From Ricordea florida (Eukaryota; Cnidaria; Anthozoa; Corallimorpharia; Ricordeidae), in assembly GCA_949710005.1 (NCBI GenBank), contig OX453273.1, positions 35,855,538 to 35,919,537 on the forward strand: 64,000 nt of DNA, read 5' to 3'. Shown piece by piece: positions 10,301 to 21,741 of this stretch. The notes under the pieces were generated by a model, which worked only from the letters and a program-made list of their open reading frames with translations, did no database searches and was not told where the DNA came from. The position numbers and the translations under genes were made by a program. Each line of letters starts with the position of its first letter. Within the stretch, counting starts at the first letter, position 1.

Positions 10301-13300
10301 TCCTCCAAATTATGATTTTGTGTACTTCATGTTCTCTGTTTTCCATTATCAAAATCCGTTTGCCTTGATCGACAATAAAACTGATAATTTTCGACTCTGA
10401 AAGTTGGTCTCCCGAGTTTAAATTTTGCGACATTTCCCGCGCGGCCAGAAAGGTGTGAGTGACGTCATTAGTTGTGTAGCAAGCGGTGAGGAAACATGGC
10501 GGAGAGTGGGAAAAAGAGAGTATCCGGAAAGTTTTGCGTGGCTGGTGGCCCTGGAAGAATTAGTTGTACAAATAGTAGCTTGAAACCAGGGATTTCGATG
10601 CACCTCTTTCCATCCCAAGATGTTTTAAGGAAGCAATGGACAAAATTCGTCCAAAAACACAGGCCTGATTTTAAGCCATCGAAAACTTCAGTGTTGTGTT
10701 CGGTGCATTTTGCACCAGAGTGTTTTTCGCGAAGGCTCGATATTGCTGGTAACAGCTCAGATGTCTCTACTAGTAGACGACTGGAAAAGGGATCGGTACC
10801 GACCATTGATGTAGCTATCAGCGAGCCAAACACACCATCTTTAACAAGTCGGGAGCGAAGGAAGGTGAGTGGTTTGGTTTGCACTACTAAGCGTCCTAGT
10901 CGACTTAAAGAGCTTAAATTACATCTTGTTTTTCATGCAGTAATGAGAACTGAAATGATTTACCATAACTCTTGGCCACATACTTTCTAAAACCTTTTTT
11001 TACGGCAGCTTGCGCTATAAATTTTATTTGTTTACGATGATTAGGCTTGTACTTTCTTCACCTTAGTGCCATAGATGTCCTTGCGTTACTGTTTTGAGGA
11101 GTTCAAAATGTATGTGCGTTACTGGTTGCATCAAATCCTCAATCTTGAATGTTTGTGGTGAATAAACTCCGCGGAAGACTTTTGTGTATCTTCAGCTGTC
11201 TAAAAAGTTGTAACTTTTTTAGATCGTTAGAGATTTCTTAACGCCGGTGAATGCTTCTGCTTCGCATTCAGCCAAGTTGGGTTCAACTGCAACAGCGGCC
11301 GATCGCGGTGAGGCCGAGTTGGAATCTTTGCCTGACACTCCAGAGGCAAACATTGATCGTAGCATGGGTATTGAAACTCCTGCCACTGTACCTGGACAAA
11401 GAGTTGTTCTATCAATAAGCATGACCCCTGACTAGTTTCACAGGAAAGAGAAGGAAAATAGAACCAAAATAAATTTACTTCTTAGCTGTTCAATTCCCTG
11501 CTTACACTGTACTAATTGCATATAACCGGCAACATAAGATCTTAGTGCCAGCCCTGAATATACCATTTATAAAGAGATTGTTTTCAGCATTCATATTATA
11601 AACAATACTGATGCATTTAACTGGAACATGTAATGTTATTCAATAAATAATAATATAATCCAACTTCTTCAATTAATTTATCTTTGTAAGTACTGTTTTG
11701 CTAACATATTGTCCTAAGTGCAGAGCAAAATAGCTTTGCCAGGGTAGGTTTGCTTAGCTCCTGTCCTCAGCTGAAGTATACCCTGTAGTATGGTGACTAG
11801 TAAATCTGGATCTGACGTTGTGATAAATGCAAGCTGGTAATGGTCTACAGTTGTCCCAGCCTAGATAACCAAAGATCCAGCGAATAAGCCATCGGTAAGC
11901 GGTAGCTCTGAGAAACCTGAAATGCACAGAAGAGAAAAAAAGAGTTATTCCATATGTATTTAACAGTCGTGATTACACGAAAATAAAACATTCCTTGAAG
12001 TGAGTATAAATTTAGAAAGCCTGCGAGCAGAGTCACTTTGATCTTACTGACCTCGGCTCATATCTAAGAATAATTGACGCATGCTAGTAGGTAAAATGAA
12101 AGAGCCAAATCCTACAACTCGATCCACGTCAAAAACACAACATTTATATCCTTACTCGTTTTCTGAAGTGTTGCCCCTACGTCGGTACGTTCTTCCATCT
12201 TTCCCTTTAAGAAGAGGTGCCACTTGTGTAAGAACTGCTCTGTTCGTAAGTGCAATGAAGTCCGGGTGCTGGGTAATACACGTGAACTGTTCAATAGTGC
12301 CATCAAACACAAGCTTTCCAATGGCGCAATCGACTTCCTTGCAGCATCTAAACTCCCGTGCGGACTCCAATGCAGCGTCATTGCAATGGTTACAGGAACA
12401 CCTAAAGTAGTCATTTCAGACACGGAATCCATAAGATGAATAACAACCATTTACGCCGAGTGCTTCACACACAGACATGGGCCGTGCATGCTTCATACAT
12501 GCAGTTCGTCGAACAGTCCTCTGTCGAGCTCAGTCGAGGCAAAAAAAAAAGAAAACGGAGGATGACTTAAATCTAGCTGTTCGATTTACAATAAAAACAA
12601 AACTTTCAGACATACCAGTTGCCGACTGGGATCGTTTTCTCGAATCGCTGTTCCAAAGTTGCTGGAATTAGTCCATCTTCGTCGGCTTCATCATTCTCAT
12701 CGAGGCCATCAAGAGAATCCTCGATCGTCGCCAAAGGTTCGTTCTGGTACGGTGCAATAGAGTCTGTTATGGTTCCTACATCTGAATCACTACCTTCTGA
12801 GTATTCTGTTTCATCTTCAGAAGAGGATGATGAAAAATTCTCATCGCTTTCAGCCATGTTGATCCACAGTATTTGAAGTTTACACGGCAACTCGTGTTTA
12901 TGACAGCAAATGCACAAGAGAGCAACACAACTAATGACGTCACCGGGAATCAACTGGAGCCCAGGCCCTTGTCGCACGTTTTGGCCTAAATACGTGTAAC
13001 TTCTATCGAAAAAAAAAAATATGTCGCGCCGTCCCACAGAACTTATTTTGCTCTCAAATTGTTTATTATATGATGAGGTTTTCGATTTAAGAAAAAAAAG
13101 AGGGGTTTAAATTCCGTTTCATATGCACTTTAAACAAAGAGTTAGAACGGTGACCAGTTTTATAGCTTATCAATTTCTCTCTATACCTGCATTAAACAAC
13201 GACGATGCACAAGTAACAAGAAGACTATGACTCGTCTTTCGCCATTTACACCTGCTGTCTTGCACATTTCAAAATCTCGTTACGTTTGTTGACACCAACA

Positions 13301-16300
13301 GGAGCTTTGTCAAAGCTAAGGGACGGACCATTAGAAAAGTGATGTAGGGGGGGGGGGGTGGGGAAAAAAAAAACAAAAAAAATTCATGCAGAAGGAAGGT
13401 CTAATTGTGACTCTTTCACACGTAGTAAAAAAAATTCGTGCAGAGGGGTTCACCTGAAAAAAAAAATTCCTGCACAAGCAGTGAGCGAAAAAAAAATTCG
13501 TGCAAGCTGAAAATTCCCCACTCCCCCCCATCACTTTTCTAATGGTCCGTCCCTAATTATAAGTTTCGACTAAGATGACCTAAAGTAGAATGCACTACAA
13601 TCTTTAACTTTAGTTATTACGAACCCAATATATAACTTGTAAATTTCCACAGCATATCACTCAGGTGACTGTTCTAAAGGATTAAAAATTTCAATTGTTT
13701 AACAACCTTGGGAATATACTTAAGGTCAGTTAAGCCCCCATGAAACATTTAACATGAATTTTCCTCAAACTTCGCAAAATTTGGATTTCTGTGTTCACCC
13801 CCTCCTAAACCATAAGTAAAAATAGACAGTGTTCAAAGACTTTGACCTGATAAGAATTCTCTTTCCCTATTTCCCCTCAGGCTAACGCAATTTACGTGTA
13901 ACTGGCTTTGTTATAACTTTCAACATAATTATGATTACTATTATTTATTTTATTTATTCGTTCACTTATTTATTTATTTTATTTTATTTTGTGTGCGTGT
14001 GCGCGTGTCTGTGTGTGAGCTTATTATACAAGCTCAGTTTATGTAGCCTGCCTAGAATAGCTCTGCTAACGGCGGGCTACAAAGGCCTTTTTCTCAGTAA
14101 TGTACAAATAAAGTGAATGTTGTTGTTGGTGTTGTTGTTGTTGTTTTATTAAATTGTTGAAGTTCACAATACTGATTTCAAATCCAGAATAATTCCTCCT
14201 CTTCTTGGTAGATAGCTTCCTTCCCCTCCTTCTTATGCTTTAAGTGCTGCGCGCTCGTTCGATATTTGAAATCACGCGTATGATTTTAGACCAAATTCAC
14301 GCTGGGAAATTTTACTGCCAAATGTGGCCAAGTTGAGTGCACAATATGTTGGTCAGCCGTAACAACCGACACAATACTTCATGAGTGTGACACTTGAAAG
14401 GCCATGTGTGTTTGGGCACTGAATATGTCTACGATTGAAGTATTAACCTTCCTGATTCGAACAAATTAAAAATGGCTGCTGTTGTGAGGCTACTTCATTA
14501 TGCATGCTGTACTTGAATTGTCTTGGGAAGTTCGCGTGCAAACATTTCTTGCTCGGCTACAACATGCGTAATGAAGTAGGGACCTGAGCGGAAATCATTC
14601 CGAATATTATCCTCGGTGCACTTACTGTAGGCCGGTCTGAACTATTGTCTCTGGACAATTTAGATAAAGGAAAAGTGGAGAAGGCTTTTGAAGACCTTAA
14701 AAATCTTGTGGAGCCAATTACAGAGCCATTTCGGACCATCGAGGTCAAAACATAGGCATCGCGTTGGCCAGTACGACCCCATGATTTAACGCAAAGCAGA
14801 GAGATGGTACAAGCAGTTTATGAGAAGATTATCGTTTAGGTTTGCTCCAAGAAGTCCTTGGAAAGTTTTTATAAAGGTGGAATCGCCTACAGAATTATTC
14901 CAAATTATACGGACACTTGCGTCAACCACAAACTACGGCTTATTCACCGGCGAGACCAAAAGAAACACAAGAAGGCTGTCTTGGTGTTTACTTCTTTTGC
15001 CAGGGCCGGTAAAAAGTCTTTTTAATAAGATTATGGGCACCTCTTACTCAGATGATGAGTTTCCCAAGAAGAAGTTCAAGAATAAGAAGAGAATTGAGGC
15101 TATTGTAAATGAGGAGAAGCAGTTTGGAATGACATACGATTTTGATTAGGAAATTTTACAATTTGATTTTTGTTATAGTGTTTGCAATATGCACAACTTC
15201 CCAATACACACATCGGTACTTCTGTAAGTTGTACTCATTTCCATGAGTTAAAGAGTACAAATTTAAACCATGAGCAATAACTTGTACTTGTTGATACAAA
15301 GAAAACATTTTGGTTCCTATTGTCTACGATGTTGTAGGTAACTTATAGTAGAGTGCACTCACTTTATCTGTGAAACAAATAATACTAGCTACTACTAAAT
15401 AGTGTTGATTAGACAATAGGAGACAAAGAAATTAGCATAATTTAACACCTATTTTGTACTGTTTATATTTCACGGATTAAGTGTGTGCGCTCTAATACAT
15501 TTATTTGTTTTGTTATAAGGTGCTCATGCTAAATTCATGAATTAAATATTACTAAAGATACAGCTTGCTAAACAGTGTAGAGTAAATACACTTAATTCCT
15601 GAAACAAACATAGTACAAAGTAGGTGATAAATAATGCTAATTTGTTTGTTCTCTATTGTCTCATCAACACTATTTATTGTAACTAGTAATATTTGTTTCA
15701 CAGATTTAGTGCTTCTACTCTAGCATAATTTAGTGCTATTTGCTGTGTAATTATACGTTCACTGGTTTAGAGGGAGCACTTAACCATTGTATATAAATAT
15801 AAACACAAGGAATGAGTCAAATACAAATAACTTTTATTCCATTAAAACTTGACACACAATTAAAGTCAAATACATAGATATTTTTTTTATAATCTCATAA
15901 TCGGTATATATTGAGTAATTAAAGATGCATTTAAAACATACAAACATAAAATAGTTTTGCATTATTCATTGTTATGATTTCCTGGTCAATAGACATAACA
16001 ACTGTTATTGATTGGTTATAAATAGTTAAAATCAGTTATCAATCAATTTTCCTTCTTTAGAGAAACAAAGTCAATTTATTTGAACTGTAAAAAAGTATTG
16101 GTGATAGTACTGCACTGTTTTTACTACAGTCGGTCACATTTCTTTTACAGTTTAATGTGAATAGAACAAGTCTATCTCAAAATTACTTTTTGGCTCTTTT
16201 TAGCATATTTGTACGCAGAGCTTTTGAATATTGATAGATAGATATATACTTTAAGTGGGTATTTTCAAATGAATAAATATAAAGTTAAAAAATAAAGTTA

Positions 16301-19300
16301 GAAAGCAAACACTAAAAGTGTGTAACATAACTAGTTCAAAATAAAAACAACAAGAAAACAAACTTATTAATTTTTTCCTTCTGCTTAATTTGTGCCATTC
16401 AGCTGTCCTAGCTAATTAAAGTAGTACTACTGTTTCATGGATTTAAATGCAATTTTTACTGTACATTTTTATATGTACACAATAGAACAGCAATGAAGCA
16501 ATTAGAGTGGTTTTTATAAACCCATGAAACAAAAAAGTAATCATAAAAGAGTAATAGCCAGATTCACACAATAGAAAACAAAGTCTTGAGTTGAATGCAT
16601 GCATGATTTCCATGACCAGTCCATGATTGTCAGGACAATATTACTTACTTGCTAATTAATTCGGCTCGAATTCTTCCTCAAAGCATTTAATTGCTTTGAT
16701 TTTCTTAAAAATTCTTCTTTTAATTCAGACCTCCTTTGAGCGAGATCGCCTATGGGAAATCGTAGTTTTTCTGTAGTTTTGGTCGTTCTTCGCGGAGCTC
16801 TTCGCTTCTTGCTCCCCATCAGCCACAGCAGCACTCAACGCCACCTAAAAATTCACCAATTTTGTGACAAATTTTCAATATTAAATAAATAACAATCAAT
16901 GTTCTCGAGGTTCCAAAAATATTTAGTAGAGTCAAAAGTGTGGTTCTATGGTTTTAATTTGTTCATAAATCCTACACGAAGGCAAAAAAATAAGAAATAA
17001 AACAAGGTACTCACACTTCATATCGATGATTGCTCTTCAGATGTCTATGCCAACTTTGCTCCGGAGCAAAAATGCGAAAAAAAAGTGAAAATATAGCAAA
17101 TTTGGTACGAGAAGAAAGCTCACGATGCGAAGAAACGATTTGTCTTTGGTGCAAAACAGACAAACTAGCTGCCAGGCTTCTATGGGCCAATAAAACTACA
17201 ATACCAGCTGTGGATCGAATGAACCATTATCGGCCGAGCTCAATTGTCTCTTTAAAAGACTGGGATCAAGTGGACATTCTTTTGGCTGATAAAGGGGTAG
17301 AAATTTCCCACCGTGATTACACTCCACTCAGTTCAATTACAATTATTTATTTGAACAGATTCCATTTACGTTTCAACTGAATTTGAAATTTTGGAGGCTG
17401 ATTTGTCGCTGGTAGACAAACCAGCTTTTAATCATAAAGTAAATGAGCCAAAAAGAATTAAGCTTTAAAAGGCAGTAGCCAATGAAATGCAACAGCACCA
17501 CCACTCTAGATCACGCTAAGATCAATAAAAAACAATTAATGAATGGTTTTGAAGACAAAAGAACTTCAGCCCATTTTTGTCTTCTTTCAAGAATTTTGAA
17601 TCACTTAGCTTTTAAGGTGTCTAAAGCCCGGTTTAAATGTCGAACTTCACATGTGCCGAATCTAATGTAAATGAAATAAATCTATTGTTTTCCCTCATCT
17701 GCATTAGATTCGGCGCATGTAAAAGTTCGACGTTTGAAGCGGGCCTAAAATACAGAACTGATGGAAATAGGACTTTTTGTCATTCAATGAAGACATCGTA
17801 TAGTATTCAGTGTAGAGAAGTGTTTCACTTAGGCTAGGTAGAAAACATTATTACGTGGTTTGTACTAGATTCATAGTATCAAATTAGAACTGTCGTAGCA
17901 TTTGTAGCTTTAATGCTGTTAATGCCATTTTTGTCTGGAACAATGTTCGTGTATTCATGGATACAATTGCTGCTTCATCAACCGCACTTGAACAACGCAT
18001 ATTTACATTTTATGTTTCTTTTTTACCTGTTAAAAATTTTGCTTATTTATAACGCTAATATTCTTTGAAAATTAGTAATTGTAAACCCCGCTTGACTATC
18101 AGTGATGCACCTATTAATAAAATTATGCAGTCAGGTAAATAGAGATTACTCCATGGAAAATGCGCGCGTACGATTCTTATTCACGAGTTGAGTAGTATCA
18201 GAATGCGAACGAGTGAGCGAGTCTCCTGTTGAAGAAGTTGGATAATAAGACATTTTTGCGGGCGTAAGCTGCAGAACACCAGTGACGTAAAAATTACTGG
18301 AAATGGTTGAGCAGAAAAACGTAGCCTTTGGTGCAAATAAAAAACATTTTATGCCAATGAAATAACTTTCCATCCCAAAGAAAAACTTGCGTTAGGTGTA
18401 TGGCGATACTTCAAAATTAAGCAGGTCATTCTTACAATGCATGGTTACACTGTTAAGACTGTATGATGAAAAAAGTTCACTAAAATAGGCCTTTTTTGAA
18501 CACGATCATTGTGGATATCTTAGGCAAGTTTTAAAAATGGCATTGACTAGATAAAAGAAGAATGACTGAACAACAGGTACCACAAATACTCCTCATTCTA
18601 ATAAACTTCTGGGTGACAAAAACCTACAATACCTTATGGCTATAAATGCACACACTTGCTGAAAAATTGCTAATTATACAGTCTGACACCCAGACAAAGG
18701 TTTCAATATTATTGTCGAAAGAAGCTCATTTTTGAATTTGAGATATCAACGTGTTCTGTGCAAAAACCGAAACAACAAATACACATCTATCACCCGACCA
18801 CAGAATTATTCTGCGAATGTTCTCAAGTCCATTTTAATCCTGATTCGGATCTCTCTTGTTCAATTTGAATTAAATTATCTTCCTACATTAACGCTCTACT
18901 GCCTGGCAATGGCGCAAAATCCAGATTTGTAAAAATCCGACAAGAATTCAAAAGGTTAGCATTTGAAATTATTTGTACCTGGTATCACACCCACAAAGAC
19001 CTCTCATGAAATATAAAGGCTTTCTGAAGCTGATTTTCTGTGGCAATTAATTGAAAAGAAACTGAAAATAGAGAAAGAATCTCTATTTATATAAAATGTA
19101 ACTAGAAGGAGAGATTGTGTAAATGGTCGCATTCACTTGACTTTACGATTACTCTTACTGTGTCTATTAACAACACGCGAAGCTGATGAATTATTTTTCA
19201 AAACGCTATGCCTCCCATTGGGGAACATTTCTTTGACAAACGACAAAATTGATTAATAAGTTATTTTCTCGCTCTGCTCTAGGGGGAAAGTATCACTATT

Positions 19301-20289
19301 AAGTGAATTCTCTTCGGGTTTATCTGGCTTTGTGTTTAGTTGAATCTTTCTACAATGAAAAGTGGAGGGTTTTGAATTTGACAGTGGTCGAAAGGGTCTC
19401 AAAAATGATAACATTCCTACGTGAAAAGGGAAGAAACGGCATTTAATAAAAAAAAAATTCGTATATTCCAGAAAATACTCTTAAAAGAGTAAAGATTACC
19501 CTTGCTAAGTCAAAGCAACTCCTGCACGAATTCTGTCCTCGGAAATCGGTCACAAATTGGTTCTTGTTGAGTTACATGGTTTCCGCATACGATATTTATC
19601 TGGTATACAGCGGTTGGGAAACCTTTGCTAAATTAATATGCTGTCTGAAGCTCATTGCTGTTTGTGACAATGTAATATTCTGGAGCTTCAAATTTTGTTT
19701 AAAATCCTCAGATTCAAAAAAGCGTTCGTTGTAACCGCTGTAAAACCGAAAGCTTTGAGCGTACAAATGCCATAATTATAAGACGAACGTTTTGTTTGTT
19801 CAAAAGAAATGGAATATTACTTGCTACACTCTACTGTTTAAGTTTACAAGCCTCCTTGTTTTGTTTCAGTAGGTACTCTGTATACAGCGCTTCGAACTCT
19901 AACGTCAACGTTCTTCACAAAGTTTAAATTATTCTTGTTGTTGGGAACACGGCTCCCGCTTTCAATCTTATTTTAAGCAACTTACCTATTGTTGTGAGCA
20001 CAACCATGGCAAACAAAAAAGCGTTTCCATAATTCCATTCCAAGAAGTCATCGTTGCCCAAAGTCGTTGAAGGTAATGTTTTAAGCAACCTTTTGGCGTC
20101 AATTTCTGTTATGTTATACTTTTTCAAAATACTACTTCTAATGTTTTGGAAGTGTTGCATTTGCTGGACCTGATATGGACCTTCAATAACTTGAAATATG
20201 GCGGCACCGACAAAAACATAAGTCATGAATAACACTATTCGAACAATGAGAATCTGTGTGCTGTCAGAGATCTCCATTTCCACGCACAC
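7358..20289 (-). CDS. two-pore-domain (K2P) potassium channel
   Basis: Two coding exons, 20289-19986 and 8091-7358, join in frame to 345 residues. They are separated by an intron of about 11.9 kb. The join rebuilds the first selectivity filter across the splice: VVLTTIG in exon 1 and GYGN in exon 2. Exon 1 has helix M1 (ILIVRIVLFMTYVFVGAAIF), the extracellular cap and pore helix 1. Exon 2 has M2 (FCMIYALIGIPG), M3, the second pore with STIGFGDYLP, M4, and a hydrophilic tail rich in Ser, Arg and Glu. This 4TM/2P plan defines background K+ leak channels of the plasma membrane. The start could be Met at 20289 or Met at 20277. The donor is GTAAGT and the acceptor ACAG. The intron hosts element B, several MITEs and a decayed gene. 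The K2P subfamily cannot be assigned by eye. Confidence 0.9.
8593..9410 (+). pseudogene. decayed unknown gene fragment related to 40517-40951
   Basis: Starts MASWKISTNVVSSKLKS, then HTVRGKPTLKADECFRNGS, then a stop. The reading continues in another frame with LLNVNLTENLPNHHSICGRD up to a possible donor near 8918. The - strand frame at 40517-40951 has the parallel text HTVRGRPTLKDGVCNERIF, FRNGSFRELK and LANVSLESNQ. Further exon-like blocks follow: NSTRKQILNFCRDALGKFIK ending at about 9065 before GTAAAA, and about 9341-9410 between CAG and GTAAGC (RQKYSTLSSRHNEHISLRLQ). The family is unrecognised. It lies antisense inside the K2P intron. Confidence 0.45.
9602..9654. repeat. hairpin inverted repeat
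   Basis: Arms GGATATGTGATTTATTTACC and its near-exact complement enclose about 12 bases. It is probably the remains of a small foldback element. Confidence 0.6.
10496..11435 (+). CDS. THAP-domain protein, element B (2 exons)
   Basis: Exons 10496-10864 and 11223-11435 join in phase 0 to 193 residues. The THAP domain fills residues ~10-85: FCVAGGPGRISC, GISMHLFPSQ, WTKFVQKHRPDF, LCSVHFAPECF. The last C-x2-H and the HxFP motif are normal; the first cysteine pair has the same nine-residue spacing as in element A. Exon 2 adds a low-complexity Ala/Ser/Pro-rich tail ending SISMTPD. It lacks the long C-terminal module of the element A protein. The ATG at 10496 is 223 bases inside the left end. THAP proteins bind DNA sequence-specifically; binding to the element ends is an inference. 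The donor is GTGAGT; the acceptor follows a T-rich run. Confidence 0.88.
11436..11753. other. 3' flanks between the convergent genes of element B
   Basis: AT-rich, no open frame of note. AATAAA-like signals occur on + near 11466 and 11643. Confidence 0.4.
11754..12857 (-). CDS. P2X7 ballast-domain-like protein, element B (3 exons)
   Basis: Exons 12857-12616, 12401-12156 and 11916-11754 give 216 residues. Exons 2 and 3 are exactly 246 and 163 nt, the same as in element A, with the same phases, although the proteins share only about 60 percent by eye in exon 2. An acidic Ser-rich N-terminus with YQNEPLA is followed by W-C-S-C-x2-C, FRCCKEV, FDGTIEQFTCITQH, ALTNRAVLTQVAPLL, then YRWLIRWIFGYLGWDN and LPACIYHNVRSRF. 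All cysteines of the zinc-binding core are kept and there is no stop or frameshift, so the copy looks intact. There are no membrane segments. An ATG further upstream in the same frame (13037) was rejected because the region between is not protein-like and reaches the element end. Confidence 0.88.
13320..13553. repeat. Harbinger-like MITE, copy 1
   Basis: Terminal inverted repeat GGGACGGACCATTAGAAAAG, flanked by TAA on both sides (13317-13319 and 13554-13556). A 3-bp TWA duplication fits PIF/Harbinger. The interior is a series of A-runs followed by ATTCRTGCA. A close copy lies at 21742-22033. Confidence 0.85.
13914..14150. repeat. low-complexity TTTA, TG and TTG tracts
   Basis: TTTAT-rich, then GTGTGCGTGTGCGCGTG-type, then (TTG)n at about 14117-14143. 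An AATAAA at about 14105 precedes the TTG run, which could mark a retroelement 3' end. Confidence 0.6.
14490..14597. repeat. foldback element, diverged copy
   Basis: TACTTCATTATGCATGCTGT pairs with ACAACATGCGTAATGAAGTA and is followed by GGGACCTGAGCGGAAATC. This is the outer-arm order of the better-preserved foldback at 52365-52516. Confidence 0.6.
14590..15149 (+). pseudogene. decayed coding sequence of unknown family
   Basis: One frame reads IIPNIILGALTVGRSELLSL, then DKGKVEKAFEDLKNLVEPI to a stop at about 14755. The next frame reads RPHDLTQSREMVQAVYEKII, then a stop, then FYKGGIAYRIIPNYTDTC and KKAVLVFTSFARAGKKSF. A third frame gives the Lys-rich end DEFPKKKFKNKKRIEAIVNE, which stops at 15149. 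The composition is protein-like, but it needs two frame changes and has an internal stop. No family recognised. Confidence 0.35.
15150..17624. other. AT-rich intronic stretch, no gene recognised
   Basis: Very AT-rich from 15150 to 16650. Short open frames at 16652-16834 (-) and 17030-17380 (+) have no motif I recognise. The first is preceded by a plausible acceptor (TTTTTAG before GTGGCGTTG), so a small exon on - cannot be excluded. Confidence 0.35.
17625..17745. repeat. hairpin MITE, TAA duplication
   Basis: Arms of about 44 bases (AGCCCGGTTTAAATGTCG at left, complement at right) share CGAACTT and GCCGAATCTAATG blocks. Flanked by TAA on both sides, as expected for PIF/Harbinger-type MITEs. 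Confidence 0.7.
17746..19985. other. K2P intron, no further feature seen
   Basis: AT-rich. The open frames near 18146 and 18732 look random. No repeat boundaries were found by eye. Confidence 0.35.
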
Positions 20290-20855
20290 CCTGAAGGATG
20301 TTCATACCTCGCTGCGAGTCAAAACAATCCACAGAACCCTTGGGAGTTCCAAGTCTGTGGCTAATTGAAACGCCCATGAATATTTCATTTGAAGTGGCTT
20401 CCACACTGATCAATTTATTTCTTTTGCGCGTGAAAATTAAAACACCCGGCCGCGGAATAATTCTAGTCACGTAAAAAAGGGTGTCTGAGTGACAAAGAAT
20501 GAGAAGAAAATAGAAGCCTGCCGATGAAATGTGGGTCCTTTGATTACGAAGTGGACGCCTTTTTCTCTTTCAAAGTGTCCTACGATTCCATGTGAATGGA
20601 CGACTGCTTTTGTCCCTGGACAAGGAAAAAAGCGATCGCCACTCATTATGTGAAATTGGCCTGATGCTAGAAATGTTTATAAAAACAACGCGACGAATAT
20701 GGAGCCATCAATGAAAAAAATATTCAACAATGGAATTTCGCTAATTTACAAAGCTTTCCGCCGCTGACATTTCACGGAGAGGGGTAAACATAACAAAACC
20801 TGAGCAAACATTAACAGGAGTAATCCCGCCATTCAAATTCAACTATAGCACATTT

Positions 20856-21252
20856 CAGGGGCACCCAACGAGAATATAGTTCAAAACCACTTAAACATAG
20901 CATTGTTAAAGTGTTTTAGTATTTAAAAGGTAGATATAAGCATATTTTTATCCCCTAAAATTTTTTAATCTGTTCGGATTTCCTAGCTGAAAGTCTTGTG
21001 ATCCGAAAATTATAGCGATCAAAACTTACCTTTTCGAAAATTTCAGCTAGAAAAAAGGCTCCCGAAAATTCTAGGTGACCTTTTTACGTTAAAAATCCGT
21101 TAAAAATGGGCAATAATACCATTTTTTAGATGTTCGAAAATCCTAGGAGTGGCAAACTAGCAAGAAATTTTTTTAACAAATGTTCCGAAAATTCTAGATC
21201 TCAATCGTCTTCCGAACAGATATTTTCCGAAAATTGACGTTGGGTGCCCCTG
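20856..21252. repeat. inverted-repeat element with CAGGGGCACCC ends, 6-bp duplication
   Basis: CAGGGGCACCCAACG at left and its exact complement at right, with ACATTT repeated on both flanks (20850-20855 and 21253-21258). It is the same family as 4804-5292 and is non-coding. It lies just upstream of the K2P first coding exon. Confidence 0.85.
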
Positions 21253-21741
21253 ACATTTAGGTTTTTTAGATTATTTTGGTATTATCACAAAAATTCTTAC
21301 AGGATTTACGAGCCATTTTAACCTCCTTTTGGATACTTCACACATTTTCAGGTGTGACTTAATATATCTCAGTCAGGAGCTCCTCCCATCAATAAAATGA
21401 ATCAACGCTTAAATTGAACTAAAAGCTCTGGTGTGCAAGTGATAGTCTGTCGCGCCACTGGAAAATGGTTTGCTCGGTTGATGATAACAACTGTAGTTAA
21501 GGAATCATGAACCGAAGAAAATGGTTTGGTCGCAAAAACACCGACAAATAGCGCGACAGGTTGTTTTCGCTTAGAAACTGAAAAGTAGGAAAAAGATAAC
21601 GATCAGTCATTTAAAAGTTTATAAAAGCCGAAATCTTGCAGCTTTAAATTAATGAAACTAAGCATTTCCTTATTATTAATGGTTTCTTGCACTTTAAAAT
21701 AATGGATCGATAGTTTCACGAGTCCCAACTGACACTATTTA

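Larger units (their letters stand above)
10270..13133. mobile_element. TTAA-flanked DNA element B with THAP and P2X7-like genes
   Basis: The left end is TTAAAGTGCATATGAAACG (10270 on). The right end is its exact complement ending in TTAA at 13130-13133; the similarity extends about 24 bases. The 2864-bp unit contains a THAP gene on + and a P2X7-like gene on -, convergent, and nothing else recognisable. Both start codons lie about 220-280 bases inside the ends, as in element A. The element is inverted relative to A and is inserted in the K2P intron. Confidence 0.88.

Noticed and set aside
17030-17380. 116-residue + frame as a gene
   Set aside because: Superficially protein-like, but no recognised motif, neighbour exon or homologue in the window.
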